Assembly (NCBI RefSeq): GCF_002127325.2
Contig: NC_035440.2
Coordinates: forward strand, 75,704,464 to 75,768,463
Length of the DNA: 64,000 nucleotides
Source: Helianthus annuus
Taxonomy: Eukaryota > Streptophyta > Magnoliopsida > Asterales > Asteraceae
Direction: 5' to 3'
Below, piece after piece: positions 1 to 11,994 of the stretch. The notes below the pieces were generated by a model. The model searched no databases. It was not told where the DNA came from and saw nothing but the letters and a program-made list of their open reading frames with translations. Position 1 is the first letter of the stretch. Every line of letters begins with the position of its first letter. The translations under genes and the position numbers were made by a program.

Positions 1-82
1 TGTTTGCTTTGGGACTTCTACAATGAAATCAGCCAAGACCTGGGCTTTGATGGCTTTTCTTGTAACGTAGGTGATATTATGC
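1..82 (-). pseudogene. Tat-lineage pol fragment, RNase H region
   Basis: Read on the minus strand from 82 to 1, this piece continues the frame of the RT ORF that stops being coding at 6894. The join falls exactly at the TATGC duplication at 78-82 and 6894-6898. The residues match the RT to RNase H part of gypsy Tat polyproteins (…VLADFIVE…). The fragment is truncated by the window edge. The short plus-strand ORF at 4-267 crosses the solo-LTR junction and is not a gene. Confidence 0.8.
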
Positions 83-689
83 TGTCACACCCCGACCACG
101 TAAAACAACAAATCGTGGCGGAAACGCCGGGGAGTGTTGTAACAGAATCATTGTTTTATTACAAATCAGATAAATACAAATATTATCTTTCAAGTTTTAA
201 AGTCGCTAAGGCACGAGTCCATCCTATGTATAGCATGCATCAACAATCATCACATAACAGCACCTGAAACATGTGTAAAAATAGGTACGTCAGCATAAAA
301 ATGCCTGTGAGATACATAGGTTTTATTATAATAGGATTCATGACTTATAAGTTTTAGAAAATATTTAATCAAAAATATTCATGAACCTTAAAAATATTTT
401 CTTTTATAAATCATACTAAAATTTATAAAAATCAGATGATATAACAGAATAATACATAGGTAAATAAATAACTAAGTAAAATGAGTTTATATAAAATATG
501 TTGTTTGTAAAACAACATTTTGATAAAAAGGTTTGTAATATATATAAAAATATACTTTGGTTTTAAGAAAGTCGAATAAGTAATATATTAAAATATATTT
601 TAGTTCCAAAATCGTTAAACAAATAGTATATTAAATATACTTTAGTCGTTAAAATAATAATTTTCAGTAGTATATCAAAAGTATACTTT

Positions 690-850
690 GGTTTTATTAA
701 TAACATGTTAAACTATGCTTTGGTTTTATAAATATCATATTAAACTATGTTTTGGTTTTATAAATAACATATTAAGCTATGTTTCGGTTTTATAAAATAA
801 CATATTAAACTATATTTTGGTTTTATAAAATAACATATTAAACTATGTTT
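690..850. repeat. Short tandem repeat, about 32-34 bp unit, about 5 copies
   Basis: Five diverged copies of a unit like ATATTAAACTATGTTTTGG followed by TTTTATAAATAAC run head to tail inside solo LTR A1. Looser ATACTTTGGTTTT copies lie upstream at about 540-700. No coding potential is seen. Confidence 0.75.
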
Positions 851-2391
851 TAGTAATTAACAAAATATATGTTGGTTTTGTACAATATCACACATGAGAG
901 TATATCAAACGATACTTTTTGGGAGTATAACTAAATATACAATAAAAATGTGATTTAAGAATTCATTCAGACCTGAGTGCATCAAAATACACATTTGAGA
1001 CTATAGAAATACCACAAAAGCAATCCCTATTTGGATAAAATATCGGTTTCTGACATTCCATGACAACAGGAATGGGGTGTCAAATCCTATAGCGCTATAT
1101 CATACTACCAATCGGTCTGGTGAACATAAAATAAGTACAATTCAACAATTAATTTTATAATCTTTGAAAAAAAATCAGTGTTTAAACCATAAATAATCAT
1201 TCAGTTTGTCAAAAGATAAGTACTAATATGTATAATCAATTATACTTTGAAATCATGAACATAACAATTAGGTACACATGCTTCACCCCAAAACATTGAA
1301 AACAGTAAAAGAGGGGACTATGTACTCACTTGAGAGGGCTTAGAAGTCTTGAACAACTACCAATCCAGCTAGAGGGATCACGGAATCAAACGACACCTAA
1401 TATAGGCAACTAAGTAAATAAATCGGACCTAAATCGGAAGATCGGATAGAATGAGGTTTCGTAAACCAAATGAGTGTAGGAACTCATATGATATGGTTTA
1501 ACAAAGCCTACATACTAAAACGAAACCTAATCTAAGTGCTTACGACCCATTACGACCCATTTAGGTAGCTTACGCTACTTTAACGCGTCGTTCGCGTAAA
1601 ACGCATTCGGACCGCCTAACTAGTCCTATGACAAGTATTATATGCCTTAACATGTTTAATTATGTTGCATAATCAGTTAAGTGACAAAAGTTTGGGTTAC
1701 ATATGCTTAAATATCAATTATGCATAAAAAAGGCATTTTGGTCATTTACCTAAGACATATATACTACCTATCATACAACTACTTAAACGAAGTGACCATA
1801 AGGTATAACCTCGGAAGGTTATTCCCTATACAACTATGGTCACAAAACATGTTTGGTCGGATCCTAATGATCGACCAAACGGGTCTAGTTCGAAAGTCAA
1901 AGCGGTTGTTTAGACCGCTTGACTTACGACTCTACATAAGCACTAATCTAAAAGTGACGAACTAAACATGTTTAAAACATGTTTACCAAAGTTTGAAAAT
2001 AAGTTAGATATCAAAACAAATGGTTTTGAAACCCAAGAATAGCCTGGTTACAAAATACGCAAGAATACGCATTTTGACCGAAACTATGACTCGTCACTAC
2101 GCCTAAATAACATGGTAATCAGTAGGTATAGTCACAAGAGACTATAACCATCGTGATTACGCTCACGTTACGAAGTTCAAACGAACTTCGTGTTGACCAT
2201 AGACTGGTCAAAGCTGAAAGTCAAACACTGTTTGACTTTTACACTTAAAAACGCATAAAAGAACGAAAGAATACTTACAACGGGTCCAAGAAATGGAGGA
2301 TATGATCTATAACTTCTCAGGTATGAAGAATTTGAGCTTCAACTTAGAGAAAATTAGATCATTTGTGAGGAAAGAATGAAAATGAGGTGGG

Positions 2392-2399
2392 TATATATA
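2392..2399 (-). promoter_or_regulatory. TATA box of LTR A1
   Basis: The minus strand reads CCTATATATACCCACC, followed by a C/T-rich leader. This is the usual layout at the U3/R boundary of a gypsy LTR. It also fixes the sense of this LTR as minus. Confidence 0.6.
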
Positions 2400-2750
2400 G
2401 GATTCGGTCCACCGTTAAGATCGTTTATCGAGAACCGTGCTTTAATCATGGCCTTACACTTGGGCCCAAGGTTTTAGAATACCATGGGAACATGTAAAAC
2501 CATCAAATACCAGCCCATAGGGTGCAAAACCATGGGTTAAAACCATCAAAATCTCAAAAATGGACCAAGTTCAATGTATCTGCCAGAAATTTCAAAAATG
2601 GTCCCTACACTTGTAAAACTTGATTTTTTTGCACTTTTAAGCCCTGTTAACCCCATTTCAAGGCTCTAAAATAAAGTTAAAGTATAGGGAACTTAAAATA
2701 TGCTCAAAAACATCTCGGATGTCGGTTTGTTTGGTCGTACGGTTGCGTTG

Positions 2751-5700
2751 TGTGACAACCCTCACCAAATCAGGTATCCGTACGAATTAATTTATATTTA
2801 ATTACTGCTTAATTACTGTGCTTGCTTACAGTTTTGAATAAACTGCTACATGATTTCTGAAATATATATAACCATGCATCATACTTTAATTTGTTGTCAC
2901 TCCATTTACTTACACAAGAACTATAGTGACAAACTTGATGCACAAAAGCACAGTAGCACAATGAACGGATAACCCAGAAAACGTGCTGACATAGCCAGCA
3001 CCAGGCAGACACTGCCTCTAAGGCCAGTATGAGCCAGAAATAGTTTACTACACTAGTAGGAAGTGTAGGGAGGTGAGGATTGTAGAACTGCGTCACTAGG
3101 TGATATTTATAGTGACCGGATGTGCCTAAAACATGATTTAAACACAAAACTCTGCACTTTAATATAAAATTCAGCATTTTAGCTAACTAGTAAAGTGCAA
3201 AAACATGGGAAAATAATACTAGACACTTTCCAAAGTGTCGGGAATTCTTTGTGTCACTAAAAATAATAATAAAGACACCTTAAAGCTTTGTTAAGCACTT
3301 TAACGGATCAGTATCCAACCGAACGACCGGACTTAACCCGGAACATAAAAATATTGTCATTGACATTGTTTTTCTTTTTCTGAGCCTGTTAGGGTCCCCG
3401 AACACCCTAACACCCGCTATGGAACATAACACACTAGAAATTGGTTTAACCTCCTAATTTAACTAACTAAACCTTAATCATCTAGTTGGAATTCAACCAC
3501 GAACCCCCCCCCCCCATGACCGAACTCGGTTCCCATGAGGGGACACCCCACTAAATTTTTGAATATTATATTCAAATGTGCTTAATATCTTCCCTACATA
3601 TTGCACCATGGTTAAAAACATTGAGAGGGTCTATAAGTATACTTTGTGGATAAGAGTTCATTCATTCTAAACATTTCACAACAAAACAATTACTCTCCCT
3701 CTCCTCTCTTGATTCTCGGCCGAACACCACCCCACACCCACATCCATTTTCGAGTTTCGATCTTGCAATTCCAAGCATACATAAAGGTGAAGGATCACGT
3801 ATAAGGAAGCTCGGTGCTTACGGATTGCCAAGGACCTCACCACAACGCTATTAACCACCCATTTTTCGTCTAGTTTCTTCCCTAGCCTTGAGCTAGTTGT
3901 AAGTGTTTCTAATCACCTTCTTGATCTTGTCTAAAGTGGTTAATAAGAGATTTGTCGGATAAAAATCATGAACATATAAGATCAAAGTTTAAAGTCTACT
4001 AAAAATGATGAACAAAGTGGTTAATGAGTAAATATTAGTGTAAAACTCTTGGATCTTGTTTTGTTATGATTATTTTATGTTGTTTGATGCTAGTAGTAGT
4101 TCGGATCGTCATCTAACCCGGCTAAGTCATGTTCATGGAACATGAACTAGTGTATGTTAAAGTGTGAAAATGATTAGATGATGAACACTACTACTTATAA
4201 ACATGAACTTGTGTAAAAGTGATTTTTCTTGTAAAATGAAGTTCTAAACTAGTAGATCTAAAGATCTACAAATGGTATTTTCGAAGAACCAAGTGTAAAA
4301 TAAAATCATGTTTAAAAGCCGGATCTTCTTGAAACAAGGGCGATTTTGTGAACACACAAGTGCATAGACACTTGTGTAACGAAAACTTTTAACAAAGAAA
4401 TGTGTTTGTAACTTGTGACCAAGAAGTTGTAAACTTACACTTTCTTTGAAAATAACATTTTCAAGAAACCGATTTTATTTACAAGGATAGAAAGATCTAC
4501 TAAAACTATTGGAAGGTTACTACACACTTTTACACAACCCACAAGTTCATGTGTTTGCAATCTATGTATATTTTTGGACTAGTTTGATGTTGGAATAGTA
4601 TTTGTTGATGTTGAGAAATTGTTGATTGAATTTTGAAAAGAAAATGATACGCTAGAAAGCGTGGCCACCTCCAGTTACAGAGGAAAATCTGGCGAAATTT
4701 TTCCAAAAAATCTAACACTTGGAAATATTTTTACAACAAGTTTATGAATACATTTTTAACTTGTTTACCAAATAAATTTCGCCATGATTTTGTTACAAGA
4801 TTACCAAGTGTTGGAGGTGGGTTTTCGTAAATAAAACTTGCTAAATATATATTTAGAATATATATTTTTCATAATAACACTTGTGTAAATTTTATGATTA
4901 TATTGTGAACTATACAAATATTATTTTTAGAATAAAAATAATATAACTCGTATACACTGAATAGCAACGACTCCAAAATAATACCAACGCCCTCACAATA
5001 AATATTTAAGTTACACCGGTATTATTATTACCAACCGAACTTTAAATGTAACTTACGTATTTTCAGAAAATACTCTTAAGTGCGTATTTTGACAAAAGTA
5101 TTATTTTTGGAAAATGGTATGTAATAAAATATAATATTTTTGGGAAAAATATTTATATTTTGGAGATAGAATTAAAATATATTTTAAGTGAGACTTAATA
5201 ATATATTTCGAAGTTATACGAACGCACATGTATTAAAGCCCCCATCCTTGGGAAGGAACATATTTACCAAATAATTACGAAGTGTAATTACGAAATAGTT
5301 GTCTAACTATTTCCCAAAGACATTAAACCTTAAGCTAAGGCACGGCCGTCCGTCTAATAGAAGTTAGTACGTGTAGGTCGTCGCACAGCAGGTTGACCGG
5401 GAGATTTCTAGTTAGAGACGCACTTCGGTGAGTTCATGTCCCCCTTTTCTCTTAACTGTTTTCAGTTTGTAAACTGCGGGGGTGAAATACATGTTACTGT
5501 GATTACGAATACTTTACACATGGTATGTTTAGCGTAAGGAGGGTTACTACTTAGATCATGTGAGTGGGTAGGCGGGAACTGAAGGCCATTAATACTCAGT
5601 GCAGGACCGAGGGACAGTAGCGGTAGATCTATCTAGGTGTAGCGAGCCGAGCCCCAGGCCCATCAGAACGGACCTCGGGGTGACTTTGTACCCAACGCAA

Positions 5701-6237
5701 AAATCTGCTAGGTTTGAGTCTTCCTACTGCACTTCACACATATCAATGGCCTTGCAAACCATTGGTGATCTCTTTTTCCTTATTTGCTACATACCAGGGA
5801 TTTTTATACTCACAACGGTTTTACATTCTCACTTTACATGAACTCGCTCAACATTTTTGTTGATTTTTCCAACTTACATGTATTTCAGGGAGCTAACGAT
5901 CTGGCACGGTATGCTACGTTTTCGCGCTGCGTATGAGTTATGGGATCATCCACGTTTAGGGATTGCAACTTTTACCTGGATGAGTCACAAGTCTTAAACG
6001 GTGTTTTATTTTATGTTTGTGGTTGCGTCTTAAGAACAATGTTTTTATTTTGTAAGTGTTGTAAACTCGATGCATGTGTCAGCGTTTCAAACAATGTTGT
6101 GGTATTTTGTTTTTAAGACTTTAATTAATGGATGATTCTGCATGGTTTTACTTTCATATAGCTTTGTTGTGATTAAGCTATGGTATTAAGAAGTCACACC
6201 AAATAAACCCACGCTTCCGCAAAGCCAGGGTGTGACA
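2751..6237 (+). mobile_element. Solo LTR A2 (Ty3/gypsy) nested in A1
   Basis: The element begins TGTGACAACCCTCACC at 2751 and ends CAGGGTGTGACA at 6237. The flanking pentamers are CGTTG (2746-2750) and CGTTT (6238-6242), a TSD with one mismatch. The 3.49 kb interior has no pol or gag. A TATA-like CTATAAGTATAC at 3631 is followed by a C/T-rich leader, so the sense is plus. A poly-C run lies at about 3505-3514. The long LTR and the terminal sequence fit large gypsy LTRs that I recall from Asteraceae. Short ORFs inside look accidental. Confidence 0.75.
3632..3639 (+). promoter_or_regulatory. TATA box of LTR A2
   Basis: TATAAGTA lies about 0.9 kb into the LTR. It is followed within about 70 bp by a C/T-rich stretch with ACTCTCCCTCTCC, typical of an LTR transcription start. 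Confidence 0.5.
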
Positions 6238-6893
6238 CGTTTTTCGGTTAATTACGACGGAAATCGTAACGAACGCAAAAACGATCCAAATTACGCGACG
6301 AATGGAATTTTATCATGCCAATCACTAAAATAAAATATTTTAATAATTACATAAATTTTTGGATGTCCGGGTATATTCAGAACGTAAAATATGCGCGAAA
6401 ATGCAAACTTATGCACTTTTGACGCTTTTAGTCTCTATTGATCAAATAAGTTTATTTTAGCATACCGAACCCCTCAAAGCCTATTTCTAAGCTATGTAAA
6501 GGATATTAAGGGTATGTTTAACTTATGATCAAGTTCCGGAATGTTCGTTACAGTACGAATGAGCATACTTTCGCAGTTTGTCGAAATTAGTCCCTGTAAG
6601 CAAATAAACTTGATTTCGACACACCAAGCCATCCAAAACTTATTTCTAAGTTATGTATAGGTTATTTAAGGTATGTTAAGCCTATGTCACTGTTCCGGAG
6701 TGTTTGTTGCATTAAACTAATTATATTTATGCATAAGATCGCGTATAATCTTCCAGAAGCGATTTAAAGCTCGAAATCGAACAAGAATTGATATGTGCAA
6801 ACGATACACATATTTATAAAAATTCCAAGTATGAAATACAATATTTCATTGGTTTGGTATTTGTATGATGGTTGAAGTGACATAGGTGTCACA

Positions 6894-8265
6894 TATGCTC
6901 ACCTAGTTCCACTGCCCATTTGGCTAATCGTCCCGAGTTTTCTGGTTTTTCAAGCACACTCTTGATAGTTGTTTGAACTAGGGCTTGGGCAAGTTTTTCC
7001 AGGGGAGGATATTTGATTTCAGCCAATTTTAGAGTTTTGCTGAAGAAATAAACGGGTACCTGAACCTTGTCTCGTTCAATGGTGAGGACCGCACTTATTG
7101 CTTCTTCAGCCACTAAAAGGTATACCGAGATCAATTCTCTCGTTTCTGGGGCTGCAATGTCAGGTAGGGAAGCTAGGTGTTGCTTCATCTGGTTGAAGGC
7201 TTCTTCGGCCTCCTCAGTCCATTTGAAGTCCTTCTTATCGGAGCAACCCTTGAGCGTTTGGAAAAAGGGTAAAGACCTTTCAGCCAATTTTGAGGTAAAA
7301 CGCTTCAAGGCTGCAAGCTTCCCGTTTAAGCTTTCAACCTCCTTCTTGCTTCTCAGTGGTTTGGTTTCAAGAACAGCCTTTACCTTGTTTGGATTGGCTT
7401 TAATGCTTTGTTTTCCTACAATATGCCCAAGGAATTTACCTTCCTCAAACCCAAATGAACATTTCTCGGGGTTGAGTTTCATGGTGACCTTCCTTAGGTT
7501 CTTGAAGGTTTCTTTCATGTCATCGAGCATTTGATATTCCGTTTTGCTTTTGATCACCAAGTCGTCGACATATGCCTCCATGTTTCTACCAATTTGACTT
7601 GCAAAGGCCTTGTCAACTAGGCGTTGATAGGTTGCTCCAGCGTTTTTGAGGCCAAAAGGAATCTTTTGGTAACAAAAGATCCCCTTGTCTGTGTGGAACG
7701 CGGTCTTTTCTTCATCTTCTTCCTTCATGAGGATTTGATGGTAACCCTTGTAAGCATCAAGAAAACACTTGAAAGGGTAACCGGAGAGGGAGTCAACCTT
7801 CAGATCAATTTCTGGTAACGAGTAGCAATCTTTGGGGAAAGCCTTGTTAAGATCCTTGAAGTCTATGCACATTCTCCAAGAATTGTATGGCTTTCGAACC
7901 ATAACCGGGTTTGCAACCCAAGATTGGTACTTGACTTCTCGGAGAATGCCGGCTGATACAAGCTTTTCAACCTCTTGGCATGCAGCCAAGCTCCTTTCAG
8001 GGGCTAGACTTCATTTCATTTGGACAACAGGCATGACATCAGGTGGTATTCTCAGCTCGTGTTCAGCAATGCTGCGAGGGATGCCTGTCATATCTTCCCG
8101 GCACCAAGCAAAGACATCACTGTAATGTGTTAACAATTTTTCAAGATATGAGAGGGTTTCTTGTGAAAGGCTTGGATTGACCCTTATCATCTGCTCAGGG
8201 TACTTAGGATTTATGATTAGCCTTTGCTTGTCTTCTTCACTTTTGGAACTTTCACCTTCAACCAT
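6894..8265 (-). pseudogene. Tat-lineage reverse transcriptase region of pol
   Basis: Read from 8265 down to 6894, this is the RT half of a gypsy polyprotein, which copies element RNA into DNA. The N-terminal part has the linker ending in FAWCREDMTGIPR. An in-frame TGA at 8011-8013 interrupts it, and then RT follows with WRMCIDFKDLN, FLDAYKGYHQI and the catalytic AYVDDLVIKSK. The connection domain and the start of RNase H (ETRELISVYL) lead to WAVELGEH. There the solo LTR A1 cuts the frame, and the reading resumes at 82-1. An in-frame TAA at 8284-8286 separates it from the protease. The ORF at 7067-7534 on the other strand is a shadow. Confidence 0.9.
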
Positions 8266-8283
8266 GTAGGCCTCCTGAGAAGG

Positions 8284-8937
8284 TTAAAGGGTTGCTATTC
8301 CCCTCTCGGTGGGAAACTTGACAGTGCCATGGCCAACAGACACAACCATATAGAATGCACACTGCCCTGGCCTTCCAATGATCACATCATAGTTTGAAGG
8401 CATATTGATAACCACAAATGTGAGTGGTTGGATCCTCTCCTTTTGTCCTTCACTGAAACGAACATCAAGTGTCAGTTGCCCTAAAGGCTTAAGAGGTATA
8501 TCGGCAATACCTTTTATGGATGTCCCAGAGGGTTGAAGCCTTGAACGTTCTTCATTGCTCAAACGGTTGAAGAACTTTTCAAACATGATTTCGGTGGCCG
8601 CACCAGTGTCTATGTATGCTCTGCTTGTTTGTAACGTTCCCATAGTTGCTTCTACCACAAGAGGGTTTGAAAGAGGGTCTTTCTCTGTTGGAGGAAAGCA
8701 AACACACTGAAGCTCCCAAGATTCCAACCGCTGTCTTTTGTGTGGAACCCTTCCATCAAAATTCACCATATTGACTTCCTTGCCCTTTCCTTCAGCCATT
8801 TTGTCCCTTACTCCCTTCACCAAGTGAGCAAGTTCCCCAGATTTAACGGCTTCTTCGATGCTTTTCTTAAGCTGGAAGCAATCATTGGTGTGGTGCCCCT
8901 TTTCTTCATGAAATTCACAGTATTGAGTGGAGTTCAC
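8284..8937 (-). pseudogene. Tat-lineage gag zinc region and aspartic protease
   Basis: The 217-codon stretch opens with the zinc-binding pattern CEFHEEKGHHTNDC, followed by a helical stretch (QLKKSIEEAVKSGEL). Further on lies the protease core, with AYIDTGAATEIMF as active-site motif and DVIIGRPG as the flap-side signature. It therefore spans the end of gag and the whole protease domain, which cleaves the polyprotein. It ends at an in-frame TAA (8284-8286) in the frame of the RT that follows, so only a nonsense change separates the two. Confidence 0.85.
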
Positions 8938-9038
8938 GTTCTTTCTACTTTTGGGGAGAGGCCTAGGAGGCCGAAAGTTTTGCTTGACTTCTTCTGTTGC
9001 GAGGATTTCTTGAGGAGTCTTGGTTAGGGGTGTGAAAC

Positions 9039-9927
9039 TTATGCCTTTCTCCCTGCTGGAAGGGTTCCGGCCTTCAGACCTTCGATGGTCTGAACCCTTT
9101 TGGCGTCTGTCATAGGAGTTAAAGTTCCCCTTTTTCTAGCTGGGCTGCTGCCTCGCCAGCTGGATCCTCTTTTCCTTTGCTCTTTAATGTCTACTGCCTC
9201 CTCTCCCCGGATGTGGGCTTCAGCCCTTTCGAGAGCTTCTTCCAAGGTCTTGGGCAGGGATTTGTTGAAATCTCTTGTGAGTATTGGGATGTAATGGCGT
9301 TCATAAAATCGGCCACCTCATTTTTTCGTCTGCCCCTAGATAAATTAGACCTTCCTTCTTGTATCTTTCTATGAACTCTCGAAGGCTTTCATCATCTCTT
9401 TGTTTGATCTGAAAGATCACTGTAGCATCTTTGACATATCGCCTCTGTTGGGAGAAATTGGCCAGGAACCCCTTGCTGAGGTCATCGAAGCTTCGAACGC
9501 TTCGAGCAGGTAAATCATTGAACCAGATTCTGGCCGATCCGACAAGGGTTTGCATGAACATTAAACAACATTCAGCATTTGACCATTTCTCAATTCTTGC
9601 GGCACTAGTAAAGATCTGAAGATGGTCTTCATGATCCTCAGTCCCATCATATGTTTTGATGTGGGATGCCATCTTAATCTTCGTTTGAAAATCATAATCG
9701 GCTATTTGCTGTGAAAAGCATGAGAGGTTATTTGGCTTATAAGGCTTGGCTAAACCTTCTTCAACTCTTGCACCCGCGTTGTTGCTGTTATTGTGGTTCC
9801 CTTGAGCGGCCAACGCCTGATTAATAAAGTGCTGCCACGGGAAGCTGGCCATCATCTGGGGCATAAGGTTGAAGCCTTGAAGGCTTCCAGGTGCAACTGA
9901 GCAGCTGACTCCCAAGGGAGTGCTCAT
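9039..9927 (-). pseudogene. Tat-lineage gag, capsid-like part, frameshifted
   Basis: Residues read from 9927 to 9301 carry the retrotransposon gag core: YDGTEDHEDHLQIF, then GSARIWFNDLP, then SLREFIERYKKE. A frameshift near 9300 moves the reading to the 9245-9039 frame (EEALERAEAHIRGEE, then a basic stretch), and further breaks occur before 8937. Gag forms the particle that packages element RNA. The many breaks mean no functional product. Confidence 0.8.
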
Positions 9928-9936
9928 AACGGCACT

Positions 9937-10530
9937 TCATGCCAAGGGGAGCACGGACAAGGCCTGTTCCCATGAAGTTGTTGTTGAGGGTGGAATACTC
10001 GTCCATGGGGACTGTAGGAGCTGGTCAAGGGTCAGTTCATGGCCCAAAGGAGCACCATTTGTAGCTGGTTGGGATGAAAAGAGAGGATATGCTATAGGAT
10101 TAGGCCTTGCGGACAAATATGGGTTGGGGTTTGGAGCAGGATTACTGGGACCAGCCTCATCCCTAGATGAAAAAGGAGGGATAGGAGGTCCAGGAGATAG
10201 TGTTGGTTCTGGCTCATCATAGTCTAAACGAATCCTCACCCCCTTGTCCCTTTCCCTACTCACATATTGGTTGAGGAGAGACCTCAACTCAAGGAAATTG
10301 TTAGCGACCCCTTCAGGAGTAAGTTCAACATGTGAGGGGGTGCTAAAGACACCAACATTATGGGAAAGGACCCTGGATCTGGATGGGGTCGGGGTGTTGA
10401 AAGTGAGAAACTCGGGAGTGCTTCCCGGAGTCGAAAAAGAAGTTGGTACAGCCACATGAGTCTGGCTAGTACCTGGGGTAGAGGTGTTTGGACCCTGATT
10501 CACTTCTCCCGGAGATCCGCTTTCTGACAT
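9937..10530 (-). pseudogene. Tat-lineage gag N-terminal Pro/Ser/Thr-rich region
   Basis: A 197-codon open frame begins 61 bp inside the PBS (10591). It is rich in Pro, Ser and Thr (for example PNTSTPGTSQTH), with a short LELRSLLNQYVSRERDKG helix in the middle. This is the usual variable N-terminus of Tat gag. The frame ends just before the capsid-like ORF, and an overlapping frame at 10006-9821 suggests an indel near 9.9-10.0 kb. The plus-strand ORFs here are shadows. Confidence 0.65.
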
Positions 10531-10590
10531 GGTAATTTCAAGATAATGGAGCTACACTACTAGGTCTTTTGAAGAAAAATAGTGGCGTAG

Positions 10591-10607
10591 CCCCACGGTG
10601 GGCGCCA
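10591..10607 (-). other. Primer-binding site of element T
   Basis: The minus strand reads TGGCGCCCACCGTGGGG three bases after the end of the 5' LTR (...CATCAACA at 10611). TGGCGCC-type sites are the usual tRNA primer sites of plant gypsy elements. The exact tRNA was not determined. Confidence 0.75.
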
Positions 10608-10610
10608 ACT

Positions 10611-11077
10611 TGTTGATGCAACAAATAATAGACCAAGGGTAGTAGCTGGGCTGGTTAGGCAAAAAGGTTGAAGGGTTCAACTTTGCCTAACGTATGTCGC
10701 GGGGTCCCCCCACATTTGCAAGACATGGAGAGAGGTTCACTAGATTGTTATTGTTGTTTGCTAAAGGTCCTCCTCTGAAGTGTGTTCAGATTCGGATGTA
10801 TGAGTAAAAGGAATGTGTGTGTTGAATGTGAAAGAAAGTGACTTGCATGGAGCAAGTACTCGAGAGCAATGATCAGAGATTCTCCAAGAATCGGAGCTGA
10901 TCGGAATGTCCTCTTCAGTAAATGAAGTGTCTAATTTATAGGAAAAGACATTGCTCAAAGAGGAATGTGTTGACTAGTGAACATGCTTGCAGTGGGGGAC
11001 ATACCCTTTCGGGGGTTGAAGCCTTTTGACCTGTGGATAAAAGAGTGCATTCTGTGAGTCTGTACCACTTTTGCGGC
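10611..11077 (-). mobile_element. 5' LTR of element T, downstream part
   Basis: The LTR ends on the minus strand as ...TTTGTTGCATCAACA at 10611. A TATA-like CCTATAAATTAG lies at about 10934-10945 on the minus strand. Insertion of element B at 11078 splits the LTR; the rest is at 22876-23042. No ORF here is convincing. Confidence 0.7.
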
Positions 11078-11470
11078 TGTTAGTGCATTATCTGTCTATC
11101 GCCTCCGTCAATCGATTCCGTAGCAGAAACCGAAGAATTCTAAGCTTTTAGTGTTACAACTAGTTAGAAAGGCAAGGTGGCAATTTTGTAAATAATGAGA
11201 TTTCTCATTATATCCCTTGTGCCTATAAATAGCTCATTTAGTTGTAAAGTTTAAGACTTTTGGCTCATTTGGAGGTTTAGAGATTTAATCCTAGAGAGAG
11301 AAAGTCTAGAGAGAGAAAGTCTCTCTACGTGATTCACGGCTTTGTACACGACATCATATCAATAGAATCACGTTTCTAGTACGTTCTTGTGTGTTCGGTC
11401 ACGCACGTTCACGGATTCCGCACGTTGAACGTTTGTTACGCAATCGAACGGTGTCAAAACCGATCCTACA
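11078..11470 (+). repeat. 5' LTR of element B
   Basis: It starts TGTTAGTGCATTATC and ends ACCGATCCTACA. It contains a TATA-like CCTATAAATAGC at about 11222 and a duplicated AGAGAGAGAAAGTCT. The left LTR of element G (35499-35892) is its reverse-complement homologue, so B and G belong to one family. Confidence 0.92.
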
Positions 11471-11472
11471 AG

Positions 11473-11484
11473 TGGTATCAGAGC
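11473..11484 (+). other. PBS of element B (initiator Met tRNA type)
   Basis: TGGTATCAGAGC begins two bases after the 5' LTR. It is the standard complement of plant initiator tRNA-Met used by copia elements. Confidence 0.9.
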
Positions 11485-11760
11485 TAGGAGCTCGATTGCT
11501 CGATCAAACGCATTGATTCGTACCAGATTTCAGCCGATTCAGATCCAGTTTCATCTATTTCTTCATCTTCTACCTATTTTTCACGTTTTTTACTGAAATT
11601 CGTCAAATTGAACGTGATTTTACGGTCCGATTCGTCTGAATTTTGGATATATTGTGCGAATATACCTGATTTACAACCCTACCAAGTTTCAGATCAAATC
11701 TCGTAGCCGTTTAGGAGAAATCGCAGTTTTTCGGTTCGTTTTTGTGATAACAATCAGATA

Positions 11761-11994
11761 GGTTCGCTCGTACAATACACAGGTTCGCTTATTCGGTCAA
11801 AAAGTCAGGTTCGCTCATAAGATCATTAGATTCGCTTATTGGTAGAGGAGATTCGCTCATTGGGGTTCGTTTGAATAAACATTAGTGGTTCGCTCATTAG
11901 ATTCGCTTTTGTGATCAACAATTGGTTCACTCTTAAATCAGGATAGTGGTTCGCTTTTGTGACATTACTTGTTGCATAGATCCGCTCATACGGC
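11761..11994 (+). repeat. Leader array of GGTTCGCTCAT-like motifs in element B
   Basis: About eleven copies of G(G/A)TTCGCT(C/T)AT or close variants occur in 235 bp, spaced irregularly by 13-35 bp. Elements C (GGACCGCTCAT) and D (GTTTCGCTCAT) have their own versions at the equivalent leader position and in their LTRs. Confidence 0.75.

Larger units (their letters stand above)
83..6893 (-). mobile_element. Solo LTR A1 (Ty3/gypsy, Tekay-like) inside T pol
   Basis: The plus strand begins TGTCACACCCCGACC at 83 and ends GGTGTCACA at 6893, so both strands show TG...CA. The 5-bp duplication TATGC lies on both sides (78-82 and 6894-6898). There is no internal coding region, PBS or polypurine tract, so this is a solo LTR left by recombination between two LTRs. 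Net length is about 3.3 kb once the nested A2 insertion is removed. A TATA-like box at 2392-2399 on the minus strand (CCTATATATACCC) gives the sense direction. The body is AT-rich and has no convincing ORF. Confidence 0.85.

Noticed and set aside
2809..3177. 122-codon minus-strand ORF, Cys/Trp-rich
   Set aside because: It lies within solo LTR A2, antisense to its transcription, with no recognised domain.
7067..8125. Plus-strand ORFs opposite the Tat RT
   Set aside because: They are antisense shadows of the RT and protease frames.
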